Shown: positions 38,980-48,153 of the stretch, one piece after another | Numbering within the stretch: the stretch's first letter is position 1 | Layout of the letters: each line of letters starts with the position of its first letter | Assembly (NCBI GenBank): GCA_964445815.1 | Contig: CAYULW010000004.1 | Location: forward strand, 310,001 to 374,000 | From: CAYULW01 sp964445815 | GTDB taxonomy: Bacteria; Bacteroidota; Bacteroidia; Flavobacteriales_E; Vicingaceae | Reading direction: 5' to 3' | Length of the DNA: 64,000 nt | Made by a program: the position numbers and the translations under genes | The notes under the pieces: model-generated | Databases searched by the model: none | What the model was told of the DNA's origin: nothing | The model's input: the letters and a program-made list of their open reading frames with translations, nothing else

Positions 38980-40178
38980 GTAAAGTGCTTTTTGTGACAT
39001 ATGATGGTTTAACCGATCCATTAGGGCAGTCTCAGATATTGCCATACATGAGTGGTCTCTCCAAAAGAGGACATCAAATTCACATTTTGAGCTGTGATAA
39101 AAGAGATAATTATCAGTTGCACCATAAGCAAATAGAAGAAGAATGTGAGCGGAATAACATTAAATGGATATCCATTCCATATCAGAATAAATGGCCGGTC
39201 ATTTCTCCTTATTCCAATTCTAAAAACTTAAAAAAGAAAGTCAAAGAATTAAATAAACTTCATCATTACGATATTGTACATTGTCGATCAATTATTCCTG
39301 CGCTTTGTGCTTCTCCACTTCAAGAGGAAGGAGTTAAACTAATTTTTGACATAAGAGGATTTTGGGCTGATGAGAGGGTGGAAGGCAAGATATGGAACAT
39401 GAACATTCCAATCTATCGCTATTTATACAAGTATTTTAAAAAGAAGGAAAAGCAGTTATTTGAGAATGCAGAGGCAATCGTAACACTGACGCATAATGCC
39501 AAAAACTATATATCAAAACATTTCAAGTCTAAAGAACTTTTTGGAGTTGTGCCTTGCACCGTTGATCTTAACCATTTTAAACGCCGGAAAGAAGAACAAT
39601 GTATCAATAGAGAAGATTTGAATTTAAATAAAGAAGATATTGTCTTTTGTTACTCAGGATCTTTGGGTACACGTTATCTGACTTCAGAATTACTAGACTG
39701 TTTTCAAGAGATAAGTCGAAAATATTCGCAAGCGAAACTTTTGTTTATTACAAAGTCTGATACTGCTAATTTAAATGAAGAGCTAAGGAAAAGGAATTTG
39801 AGTACAAGGACTGTGATCACATCGTGTAATTATGCAGATATTCCATCCTATATTCAGCTTTGTGATATTGCGATTTATTTTATTTATTCCGGTTTTTCAG
39901 GGAAGGCTGTTTCTCCGACAAAACAGGCCGAGTTCTTAAGTATGGGAGTACCTGTTATTGTCAACTCAGAGATAGGAGATACAGAAGAAATTATTGGCAA
40001 AGAAGAAGTGGGTTTTGTCATCGATCATTTTACAAATGAACAGTATGAAGGAGTGGCAAATGCTGTTAGCAGACTTAAAGGAATTTCCCAAGAAAGATGC
40101 AGAGACGTTGCAAAAAAATACTTTGATTTGTCAGATGGAATAGAAACCTATCATCGCATCTATTCTAACTTAGTTTAA
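38976..40178 (+). CDS. Glycosyltransferase, GT4-like
   Basis: This 400-residue protein has two Rossmann-type lobes (GT-B fold). The N-terminal half opens KVLFVTYDGLTDPLGQSQIL. The donor-binding C-terminal half contains AVSPTKQAEFLSMGVPVIVN. The start is TTG at 38976, overlapping the DUF3667 stop. The donor and acceptor are unknown; with the next gene it probably builds a surface polysaccharide or glycan. Confidence 0.88.
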   Translation: MSKVLFVTYDGLTDPLGQSQILPYMSGLSKRGHQIHILSCDKRDNYQLHHKQIEEECERNNIKWISIPYQNKWPVISPYSNSKNLKKKVKELNKLHHYDIVHCRSIIPALCASPLQEEGVKLIFDIRGFWADERVEGKIWNMNIPIYRYLYKYFKKKEKQLFENAEAIVTLTHNAKNYISKHFKSKELFGVVPCTVDLNHFKRRKEEQCINREDLNLNKEDIVFCYSGSLGTRYLTSELLDCFQEISRKYSQAKLLFITKSDTANLNEELRKRNLSTRTVITSCNYADIPSYIQLCDIAIYFIYSGFSGKAVSPTKQAEFLSMGVPVIVNSEIGDTEEIIGKEEVGFVIDHFTNEQYEGVANAVSRLKGISQERCRDVAKKYFDLSDGIETYHRIYSNLV

Positions 40179-40185
40179 TTGCTCA

Positions 40186-41268
40186 ATGGTGAAGGTACTA
40201 GTAATAGCTCCACATAGAAAAAATAGGGCGCCAAGCCAAAGATTCAGGTTTGAGCAATACATGCCATTTTTGAAGGATAACGGAATTGAATTTGAGCTTT
40301 CACCCTTAGTGGATAAATCTGATGATGTTGTGCTTTATTCAAAAGGCAATTATTTGAAAAAGGCTCTGATCGAAATTAAGAGCTGGAAAAAGCGATTTAA
40401 AGATTTGAAAAGAGCAAAAGACTTTGATGCGGTATTTATTCACCGAGAAGCATTAATGACATTTAGCTTGTTTTTTGAAAAAAAAATCGCAGAAAGAAAC
40501 CCAAACATCATTTACGATTTTGACGATTCCATTTGGTTGCCGGAGGTTTCTGAAGGGAATCAGAACCTTCAGGTTTTAAAAAGACCGGAAAAGGTCAATA
40601 AAACCATGTCATTATCAAAGTTAATTTTTGCGGGAAATAGTTATTTGGCCAATTACGCGAGTCAATATTGTTCAAACGTGAAGATTATACCTACCACTAT
40701 AGATACAGATTATCATAAACCGTCAAAGCGGTTTAATAACGAAACAGTTTGTATAGGTTGGACAGGAACACAAACAACTTTAAAATTTCTGCGGACGATA
40801 TCTTCTGTTTTTGTTGACTTAAAGAAGAAGTACGGGGATAGAGTCCGGTTCAAAATTATTTGTGATACCAAACCGGAGTGGTTTCCTGTAGAGTTTACTT
40901 TTACCAAGTGGAATTTAGAAGAAGAAATAGCCCAGCTTAATGAGTTAGATATTGGCATAATGCCACTTACGGATAATCAATGGACCAGAGGTAAATGTGG
41001 TTTTAAAGGTCTGCAATACATGGCGGTTGAGGCCGCTACTGTAATGTCTCCTGTTGGTGTAAACAATGAGATCATAGATCATGGAAAAAACGGTTATCTC
41101 GCACAATCAAACGATGAATGGGTCAATTACCTGTCTTGTTTGATAGAGTCTAAAGATTTGAGAGAACAATTGGGAAAAGCAGGGAGGAAAACAATTATTG
41201 AGAAATACTCTATAAGTTCTCAAAAGCACAGATATTTGAAGTACATAAAAGAATTGACAGAAAATTAG
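40186..41268 (+). CDS. Glycosyltransferase, GT-B fold
   Basis: This 360-residue protein opens VKVLVIAPHRKNRAPSQRFR and has a donor-site region PLTDNQWTRGKCGFKGLQYM and then GHGKNGYL-like HGKNGYLAQS. It is a GT-B fold enzyme by these blocks. It lies 7 bases after the first glycosyltransferase and 4 before gcvT. The specificity is unknown. Confidence 0.82.
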   Translation: MVKVLVIAPHRKNRAPSQRFRFEQYMPFLKDNGIEFELSPLVDKSDDVVLYSKGNYLKKALIEIKSWKKRFKDLKRAKDFDAVFIHREALMTFSLFFEKKIAERNPNIIYDFDDSIWLPEVSEGNQNLQVLKRPEKVNKTMSLSKLIFAGNSYLANYASQYCSNVKIIPTTIDTDYHKPSKRFNNETVCIGWTGTQTTLKFLRTISSVFVDLKKKYGDRVRFKIICDTKPEWFPVEFTFTKWNLEEEIAQLNELDIGIMPLTDNQWTRGKCGFKGLQYMAVEAATVMSPVGVNNEIIDHGKNGYLAQSNDEWVNYLSCLIESKDLREQLGKAGRKTIIEKYSISSQKHRYLKYIKELTEN

Positions 41269-41272
41269 AAGA

Positions 41273-42349
41273 ATGAAAGATATTGCATTAAAAGATAAAC
41301 ACATACAGTTGGGCGCAAAGATGGTACCTTTTGCGGGTTACAATATGCCCTTACAATATGAAGGACTTACACAGGAACATTTAGCTGTTAGAAATGCTGT
41401 TGGTGTGTTTGATGTGTCGCACATGGGTGAATTCATATTAAAAGGTACCCGAGCTATTGATTTAATTCAAAAGATAAGTACGAATGATGCTTCAAAACTA
41501 CAGCCCGGGAAAGTGCAGTATTCTTGCATGCCAAATGGTAATGGTGGAATAGTAGATGATTTACTCATCTATATGCTTGACGATACAACATATATGCTTG
41601 TTGTCAATGCATCTAATATTCAAAAAGATTGGGACTGGATCCAAAAGCACAATGATTTTGAAGTCGATATGGAAGATATCTCTGACAAAACCTCTTTACT
41701 TGCTATTCAAGGGCCAAAGGCTATTGAGGCGTTAAAGACGCTTACAGATATTGATCTGGAAGCAATGAAGTACTATACTTTTGAGAAAGGCCAATTTGCA
41801 GGTTGTGATAATGTATTGGTTTCGGCGACCGGTTATACAGGTTCAGGAGGTTTCGAGATTTATTTTAAAAATGAGGTAGCCAATCAGATTTGGGAGCAAG
41901 TAATGGAAGCAGGCAAAAATGTTGGAATAGTACCCGCAGGACTGGGAGCAAGAGATACCTTAAGACTGGAAAAAGGCTTTTGTTTATACGGTAATGATAT
42001 TGATGACAAGACATCTCCAATCGAAGCCGGTTTAGGATGGATTACAAAATTCACGAAAGACTTTATAGATCGAGATAGACTACAAGCACAAAAAGAGAAC
42101 GGAGTAGACCGCAAGCTAGTGGCTTTTAAAATGATAGATAGGGGAATTCCCAGACAAGGCTATTCAATTTGCGATGAATCAGAGGAACAAATTGGGGTAG
42201 TTACTTCAGGTACCAGTTCTCCAAGCTTGAAGCAAGGTATAGGGATGGGTTATGTAAAAGTAGATCTAGCCAAGCAGGGCAGTACCATTTTTATAGAAGT
42301 TAGAAACAAACAATTAAAAGCTGAGGTGGTAAAACTTCCTTTTGTATAG
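41273..42349 (+). CDS. gcvT: Aminomethyltransferase (glycine cleavage T protein)
   Basis: This 358-residue folate-dependent enzyme transfers the methylene group of glycine from the H protein to tetrahydrofolate. Signature blocks are VFDVSHMGEF, LLAIQGPKA and GLGARDTLRLEKG, all of the GcvT family. The H, P and L proteins of the system are not in this window. It follows the glycosyltransferases by 4 bases, an unusual setting for gcvT. Confidence 0.95.
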   Translation: MKDIALKDKHIQLGAKMVPFAGYNMPLQYEGLTQEHLAVRNAVGVFDVSHMGEFILKGTRAIDLIQKISTNDASKLQPGKVQYSCMPNGNGGIVDDLLIYMLDDTTYMLVVNASNIQKDWDWIQKHNDFEVDMEDISDKTSLLAIQGPKAIEALKTLTDIDLEAMKYYTFEKGQFAGCDNVLVSATGYTGSGGFEIYFKNEVANQIWEQVMEAGKNVGIVPAGLGARDTLRLEKGFCLYGNDIDDKTSPIEAGLGWITKFTKDFIDRDRLQAQKENGVDRKLVAFKMIDRGIPRQGYSICDESEEQIGVVTSGTSSPSLKQGIGMGYVKVDLAKQGSTIFIEVRNKQLKAEVVKLPFV

Positions 42350-42350
42350 T

Positions 42351-43088
42351 ATGGAGTCTCAAATCTCTGCAGATCAAAGGAGAGTTGAAGTATGTAACTC
42401 ACCACTTTTATTTGACACCTATTTTCAGAATAGAGATTGTGTTGTCGTGATCATTGATGTGTTTCGAGCGACGTCTGCCATCTGTACTGCATTTCAAAAT
42501 GGCATTGAGAAAATCAAACCGGTTGTTTCGGTGGAGGAAGCAAAAGCATATCAAACAAGGGGTTGGTTAGCTGCTGCTGAAAGGAATGGTCAGGTAGTTG
42601 AAGGATTTGAGTTTGGGAATTCCCCTTTTCATTACAGCCCCGAAGTTGCAAAAGGAAAAAAACTTGCATTGACAACTACTAACGGTACAAGAGCTATAGA
42701 TGCGGCTAAAGAAGCGAACCAAGTCATCATAGGAGCCTTTCTTAATCTCAAAGCAGTTGTTAATTACCTGATTCAGCAAAATAAGGATGTGCTGTTGCTT
42801 TGTGCAGGGTGGAAAAACAGATTTAATCTTGAAGATACTCTATTTGCCGGAGCAGTGGTTTATCATCTTAAAAAGCAAGAGCAATTTGCCGGGCTTTCCG
42901 ATTCTTCGATAGCGGCTGAAAGAATTTATGCACAAGCTAAGGGCAATTTGAATGTATTTTTAGAGAGCTCTTCTCATCGTAATCGATTGGCAAGGTTGCA
43001 GCTTGAGAAAGACATAGAATACTGTCTTATGGAAAGTAAAATCAACTTAGTTCCAATATTAAAAAATGGGGAATTGGTATTGGCATAG
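42351..43088 (+). CDS. 2-phosphosulfolactate phosphatase-family protein (ComB-like)
   Basis: This 245-residue protein has VVIIDVFRATSAICTAFQNG (about 33-52), the ComB signature, plus LTTTNGTRAI and LCAGWKNRFNLEDTLFAG. ComB removes phosphate from 2-phosphosulfolactate in coenzyme M synthesis in methanogens. Many bacteria carry homologues of unknown role. The frame could begin with TTG at 42342; the ATG at 42351 is preferred. It is followed by an overlapping gene (23 bases). Confidence 0.88.
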   Translation: MESQISADQRRVEVCNSPLLFDTYFQNRDCVVVIIDVFRATSAICTAFQNGIEKIKPVVSVEEAKAYQTRGWLAAAERNGQVVEGFEFGNSPFHYSPEVAKGKKLALTTTNGTRAIDAAKEANQVIIGAFLNLKAVVNYLIQQNKDVLLLCAGWKNRFNLEDTLFAGAVVYHLKKQEQFAGLSDSSIAAERIYAQAKGNLNVFLESSSHRNRLARLQLEKDIEYCLMESKINLVPILKNGELVLA

Positions 43089-44064
43089 ACCAAAGATTGT
43101 TGTTCTTGCTGTTATACTGTTTGGAATAACATTGTTATTTCAATCCTGGGGTTTTTTTGGCCACAGACGTGTGAATAGAATGGCTGTTTTTGTCTTGCCA
43201 CCTGAAATGGTTGGTTTCTATAAAGAAAATATAGAATACGTAACGGCTCATAGTGTAGATCCGGATAAGCGCAGATATGCCAGTAAAAATGAAGCACCAA
43301 GACATTATATAGACATTGATCATTATGCCCATCATGGAGAGAATCCTTTTGAGCATGTACCGAGAAGATGGAATGAGGCCGTGGAAAAGTTTAGTGAAGA
43401 TACCTTAAGAGCTTATGGTATAGTTCCATGGCATGTTGCTTCAATGACTCATTATTTGACCAAGGCTTTTAAAGAGCGAGACTCCAGAAATATATTACGC
43501 CTATCGGCAGATCTAGGACACTATATAGCGGATGCGCATGTTCCCCTTCATACCACTGAGAATTATAATGGACAATTGACCGGTCAAAAGGGCATTCATG
43601 GTTTGTGGGAGTCTCGGATTCCGGAACTTACCGCAGATGATTTTGACTATTTGGTAGGACGAGCTCAGTACATAGAAAGTCCTTTGGATTTTATTTGGGA
43701 TGCAGTAGAAGAAAGTCATTCCTATTTGGACTCTGTGTTATTGATTGAGAAGGACTTGACGGAAAAAATGCCGAGTGATCAGAAATATGCAATGGAGCAG
43801 AGGGGAAATTCTACAGTTAGACAATATTCACAAACTTTTACGCTTGCTTATACTCACCGTATGGGAAATATGGTCGAGACTCGCATGCAAAAGGCAATTC
43901 ATGCCGTAGGTTCATTATGGTATACCGCTTGGGTAAATGCAGGTCAACCTGATTTATCTCGTTTAGATACAGCTTTACCCTCTGATAGTTTGCAGAAAGA
44001 GCAAGAAGAATTAGAAAAAAAATACTCCAGTCAAAAAATTCATGGTCGTCAGCATGATGACTAG
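43066..44064 (+). CDS. S1/P1 nuclease- or phospholipase C-like zinc-dependent exported hydrolase
   Basis: This 332-residue protein has an N-terminal hydrophobic anchor or signal (residues 10-27), then SWGFFGHRRVNRMA. The mature Trp and following histidines are typical of S1/P1 nuclease and zinc phospholipase C folds. Further metal-ligand regions are APRHYIDIDHYAHHGE and SADLGHYIADAHVPLHTTEN. It likely acts outside the cytoplasm on nucleic acid or phospholipid; which substrate cannot be told. It overlaps the stop of the convergent dihydroorotase-like gene by 4 bases. Confidence 0.83.
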   Translation: MGNWYWHRPKIVVLAVILFGITLLFQSWGFFGHRRVNRMAVFVLPPEMVGFYKENIEYVTAHSVDPDKRRYASKNEAPRHYIDIDHYAHHGENPFEHVPRRWNEAVEKFSEDTLRAYGIVPWHVASMTHYLTKAFKERDSRNILRLSADLGHYIADAHVPLHTTENYNGQLTGQKGIHGLWESRIPELTADDFDYLVGRAQYIESPLDFIWDAVEESHSYLDSVLLIEKDLTEKMPSDQKYAMEQRGNSTVRQYSQTFTLAYTHRMGNMVETRMQKAIHAVGSLWYTAWVNAGQPDLSRLDTALPSDSLQKEQEELEKKYSSQKIHGRQHDD

Positions 44065-45326
44065 TTCAATCGAGCTTGATTTTTATTGATTATACCAATT
44101 ATTTTGCCATCAAGTTTTTGCCCGATAAAAGGAGAGTTTTTAGACTTCGAAGCAAAATCTTCTTTATTGAATAGACTTTCTTCTTTAGGGTCAAATAAAG
44201 TAAGGTTAGCCGTTTCTCCTTCTTGAATAATAGCTTCTTCGATACCTAAAATTTTTGATGGGCCGCTCGTAAACAGTTCGATTAGTCGTTCCAAAGAAAC
44301 TTTATTTTTCACACCGGTTAAAGCTGCAGAAAATGCAGTTTGTATATTAATCATACCAAATGCTGCATGGTCAAATTCCCTTTTCTTCATTTCTATGTCC
44401 TCAGGTAAGTGGTTGGAGCTAAGTGCATCAATAGTACCTTCATTTATGGCCTTTATATATGCTGAATGATGCTCCTTTTTTCTCAGAGGAGGCATGGTTT
44501 TATAACGTGTGTCAAATTCATTGAGATCTTCATCACTAAGAAGTAAATGATAACTCGCCAGATCACAACTGACCTTAAGCTGATCTGATTTGGCGATTTT
44601 GATTTTGTTAATTGCAGTGTCACTGGATACTGTACAGAAATGCATTTTACCGGATGTGTGTTTAATGATTTCTATATCTCTTGCCATCATAATGTCCTCA
44701 GCATAATCAGGAATGCCTTTTAAGCCAAGTTCTGTACTCACTTTTCCTTCGCTCATTACTCCCTCTTCACAAATGCTGCCTTCATATTCGAAATTGAATA
44801 TTGTTCCATCAAACATTTGGACATAAAGAAGAGCGCGATGCAAAAGATTAGGGTTTGAAACGGATTGATGCCCATCTTTAAACCCTACTGCTCCTGATTC
44901 ATAAAGATCATAAAGTTCAGCAAGTTCTTCACCTTTCATGCCTTTTGATAGGCATCCATATGGAAGAAGTTCAACAGCATGATTCAAGCACTTTTCCTTA
45001 ATAAATTTTATTTGAGACTTTGAATCGATAACCGGTTCTGTATTTGGAGAAACACAAACTCTAGTGAATCCTCCCTTTGCGGCAGCATTCATGCCACTTT
45101 CTATATCTTCTTTATGCTCAAATCCCGGTTCTTGAAAGTGGGCATTCAAGTCTATCCATCCGCTTGAAACATGAAGATCATTTGACGAAACAATTGTTGC
45201 AGAATCAGATTTCAATGATTTTCCTATTGACTTTATTGTTCCATTTCCGATCAAAATGTCCATTTGCTTTCCATGATATGGACTTTTTGTCTGAATAATT
45301 TTTGCTGATTTAATGAGGTATTTCAT
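44061..45326 (-). CDS. Dihydroorotase homologue lacking metal ligands (PyrC'-like)
   Basis: This 421-residue amidohydrolase-fold protein resembles bacterial class I dihydroorotases throughout (DLNAHFQEPG 59-68, GFTRVCVSPNTEPV 86-99, GLKGIPDYAE). Key residues have changed. The HxH pair is Asn61-Ala-His63, the usual His in the HxxHxS block is Thr232, and the catalytic Asp of the late DHxPH block is Asn305 (SSNHLPE). The two-metal centre therefore cannot form in the usual way. Such inactive homologues pair with aspartate transcarbamylase in some bacteria. It lies 3 bases after the BatA-like gene. Confidence 0.88.
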   Translation of the reverse strand: MKYLIKSAKIIQTKSPYHGKQMDILIGNGTIKSIGKSLKSDSATIVSSNDLHVSSGWIDLNAHFQEPGFEHKEDIESGMNAAAKGGFTRVCVSPNTEPVIDSKSQIKFIKEKCLNHAVELLPYGCLSKGMKGEELAELYDLYESGAVGFKDGHQSVSNPNLLHRALLYVQMFDGTIFNFEYEGSICEEGVMSEGKVSTELGLKGIPDYAEDIMMARDIEIIKHTSGKMHFCTVSSDTAINKIKIAKSDQLKVSCDLASYHLLLSDEDLNEFDTRYKTMPPLRKKEHHSAYIKAINEGTIDALSSNHLPEDIEMKKREFDHAAFGMINIQTAFSAALTGVKNKVSLERLIELFTSGPSKILGIEEAIIQEGETANLTLFDPKEESLFNKEDFASKSKNSPFIGQKLDGKIIGIINKNQARLN

Positions 45327-45329
45327 AGC

Positions 45330-47348
45330 TTAAGATTTCAAAAACCGAAGGAGTATAATTTCTAGGCCAAAAAAGAGCAATGCAATTAATAAACAGTGCT
45401 TCCAAAATTCTTTTCCTATTGAATAACTTTCGAGTTGTTGCGAAATGTTTTGTTGAGCAGTAATGGTGTTGAACTTTAAGTCATGCAGTTTGCCTTGATC
45501 ATTTAATTCCTCAATACTAAAGCAATTTAAATCAGATTCCTTCCTGTTGTAATTCAGGGAGATATAGTCTATTAAACTATCTTCTGAATAGACAGGATAA
45601 GTTCCCGCATTCAGCTGATGTTCGCTCAGATCAATTGTAATATTGCCGCGAGAGTAGACTTGATAAGGAATTATTTTCCGATCATGATCTTTGATGTAAA
45701 TAGGCGTTTCTTTCTTTATGGCATGTGACAAAACAATTTGGTTTTCTCCGAGCGTATAATAGCATCTCCTCTGGTCTAAACCACTTATTGCCATATTATA
45801 AAGCACCGGAACAAAGAGTGCATTTTTTATGAAAGACTCATTGAGTTGTAATGGAGCGCTAAACAAATAAATTCCTCCATTGCCCTTTAAAGGAAAATAG
45901 CTGAGAAAAGGCTCTCCATTTTGGAGTTTAAGGATACTTTCTGAGAACTGACGCGTCCGTTGGTCAAGTTTATAATGACCCTTAATGATAGGAAAACGCA
46001 TGTTTTCTGGTATACTTTCAAAAACTTGTTGAAAAAGAAAAGAGTTTGTGTTGATTTCATTGATAGGTAGTTCACTTGAATTGAGAACGTTATTAAGAAC
46101 TGAAAGGTTCTGCTGACTTAAGATTTGATTAGCAGACGTACTTGCGACAGCAGAAGGAATGATAAGTATCTTTCCACCATCATCACAATACTTTTTTATC
46201 TCTTGACCAAGCCCTGATGAAACATCTTGAAGTTCATCTATGATAATAATTTCTTGATGACTAAAACTAGAATAATCAATTGAGTTAACATGACTCAATT
46301 GATATTGAACATTACTGTCATTTTCAAAAAGAGCAGAAATGCCTTTATTCTTTTCCTTTTCATAAATGTGCAGCACATCTAAATTGTTTTCTACCTTAAA
46401 ATTAAAATAGAGGGTATCATCAAATGTGATGGGATAATCTTGTATGAGAAATTTCCCAAGATGCCATTCTTTTTCGGTGTCAATGGTAAAAGAAGAAGAA
46501 AGAACTTCTTTTTTATCTTCTAAACTATAGTTTCCGGGAGAGACAAGTTCCTGTTCAAGATAGAGTTCGGTTACAACTTCTCTTTCATCTGTAATGTTAA
46601 AAGAAGCAACAGAAAAATTCATTTCTTTCAGCCTTTCATTAGAAAAGTGGGTAGCTTGACTAAAGCGAATAGAGTCTAAGCTTAGATTAACTTCTTTTGA
46701 TGCATTTACCGGAATAAGGGAGTAGTTAAGTTTTGGATCCGGTGTGTTTTCAATGTCAGTACTTATCTTTTGAAAGTCACTAATTAAATAGACTTGTTGA
46801 ACGGATTTCTGAATTCCCTTAATGCGTTGAATGACCTGAGAACTGAATTTAGTAGAATAACTCAAATTAATATTCTGACTTAGTTCAATGGCTTTTTTCG
46901 AATCAACAACTCGACTATATTGATTCTTAAAATCATTATCTATAATGATAAATTGATGACCTAGCGGGTAAGCTTTAATTATTTCAATGGCTTTGTTTTT
47001 TGCAATATCCAATAAATTGCCTTGCTCATTTTTAGCAGCCATAGAAAATGAATTGTCGATATAAATCGCAATCGGCTGATCTGGGCTAGAAGATGTCTGA
47101 GTTTCTGAAATAGGGATATAAGGACGAGCAAAAGCAAAAACCAAAAAGCTTATAGCAAGCATTCGACTTAATAATACCAATAAGTGCTTTAGTTTTGATC
47201 TAGATTGATTGCGTTGTTGTAGTTCTTTTAAAAACTGAAGTTGAGAAAATCGAACTTTCTTTACCTTCCTGAAATGAAAGAGGTGAATAACAATTGGGAT
47301 AGCAAGGCTTGTTAAAGCATAAAGAAATCCGGGGGTGAGAAATTTCAT
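45330..47348 (-). CDS. BatA/aerotolerance-type membrane protein with vWA-like domain
   Basis: This 672-residue protein begins with the conserved BatA membrane hairpin, FLTPGFLYALTSLAIPIVIH, and the HFRKVKKVRFSQL segment, then a second helix near residue 70. The vWA-like domain has the metal-site motif DNSFS (98-102). A long soluble region follows, and a final helix is at about residues 652-669. BatA-type proteins are linked to envelope stress and aerotolerance in Bacteroidota. No MoxR ATPase or other Bat gene is adjacent here. A TAATTTTG promoter box lies just upstream of the ATG. Confidence 0.85.
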   Translation of the reverse strand: MKFLTPGFLYALTSLAIPIVIHLFHFRKVKKVRFSQLQFLKELQQRNQSRSKLKHLLVLLSRMLAISFLVFAFARPYIPISETQTSSSPDQPIAIYIDNSFSMAAKNEQGNLLDIAKNKAIEIIKAYPLGHQFIIIDNDFKNQYSRVVDSKKAIELSQNINLSYSTKFSSQVIQRIKGIQKSVQQVYLISDFQKISTDIENTPDPKLNYSLIPVNASKEVNLSLDSIRFSQATHFSNERLKEMNFSVASFNITDEREVVTELYLEQELVSPGNYSLEDKKEVLSSSFTIDTEKEWHLGKFLIQDYPITFDDTLYFNFKVENNLDVLHIYEKEKNKGISALFENDSNVQYQLSHVNSIDYSSFSHQEIIIIDELQDVSSGLGQEIKKYCDDGGKILIIPSAVASTSANQILSQQNLSVLNNVLNSSELPINEINTNSFLFQQVFESIPENMRFPIIKGHYKLDQRTRQFSESILKLQNGEPFLSYFPLKGNGGIYLFSAPLQLNESFIKNALFVPVLYNMAISGLDQRRCYYTLGENQIVLSHAIKKETPIYIKDHDRKIIPYQVYSRGNITIDLSEHQLNAGTYPVYSEDSLIDYISLNYNRKESDLNCFSIEELNDQGKLHDLKFNTITAQQNISQQLESYSIGKEFWKHCLLIALLFFGLEIILLRFLKS

Positions 47349-47355
47349 TAAAAAG

Positions 47356-47363
47356 CAAAATTA
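47356..47363 (-). promoter_or_regulatory. -7 promoter box for the BatA-like gene
   Basis: On the minus strand these bases read TAATTTTG, an exact TAnnTTTG match. Only seven bases separate it from the ATG at 47348, so the transcript is predicted to be nearly leaderless. Confidence 0.55.
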
Positions 47364-47558
47364 AAGATATATTCAAGAAAATGATTGAAACGGATGCTTA
47401 ACTATATAAATTTTACTTTATAGAAGACCATATGTTTTAAGTTTGATGAATCATCTATTTCAGGTATTCAATTATTCTTCCACTAAATTCATTATTTTGA
47501 ATGGACTTTTTTATTTTGGCATAAAATTTGAAAACTCAAGAAAACCAAAAAAATAACT

Positions 47559-48152
47559 ATGAAAACTAAAGCGTTAATCGTAACAGGCATAATGGCTCTA
47601 GGAGCAATTGGCTTTCAATCATGTAACAATACAAAACAAGTAACACGGGTAGAGGAGGATGCAGTAATTGACCTTAGTGGTCGATGGAATGAAACGGATT
47701 CGAGACTGGTGGCTGAAGAAATGGTTAGCGACATGTTGATGAGACCATGGTTAGAAGAGTTTGAAAAGGGCATGGGAAGGCGTCCTGTCATTATTGTCGG
47801 TCTGGTAAACAATAAGAGCCATGAACACATTGCAACGGATACCTATATCAAGGATATTGAAAAGGCCATTTTAAATTCAGGAAAAGTAAGGCTTGTTCAA
47901 GCCGCTGAGGCCAGAGAAGAATTAAGAAGAGAAAGAGCAGACCAAAACGAGTTTGCGTCAAAAGAAACTGCAAAAAAATGGGGCAAAGAGTTAGGTGCCG
48001 ATTTTATGTTACAAGGATTGGTTAACTCTATTGTAGATTCTAACGGAAAGCAGAAAGTAGTATTCTATCAGACTGACCTTGAATTGACTAATCTAGAAAC
48101 AAATGAAAAGGTTTGGATTGGAGACAAGAAGATCAAGAAAGTAATTGAATAA
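47559..48152 (+). CDS. LpoB-like penicillin-binding-protein activator lipoprotein
   Basis: This 197-residue lipoprotein has a lipobox ending at Cys22 (GAIGFQSC). The mature domain has the LpoB fold blocks RPVIIVGLVNNKSHEHI, ELGADFMLQGLVNSIV and KVVFYQTDLELTNLETNEKV. In gamma-proteobacteria LpoB activates PBP1b. The homologue may do the same or something related here, but no PBP gene is adjacent. It starts a three-gene unit with the COG3014-like lipoprotein and the DCC protein. A weakly spaced TAAAATTTG box lies upstream. Confidence 0.86.
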   Translation: MKTKALIVTGIMALGAIGFQSCNNTKQVTRVEEDAVIDLSGRWNETDSRLVAEEMVSDMLMRPWLEEFEKGMGRRPVIIVGLVNNKSHEHIATDTYIKDIEKAILNSGKVRLVQAAEAREELRRERADQNEFASKETAKKWGKELGADFMLQGLVNSIVDSNGKQKVVFYQTDLELTNLETNEKVWIGDKKIKKVIE

Positions 48153-48153
48153 A

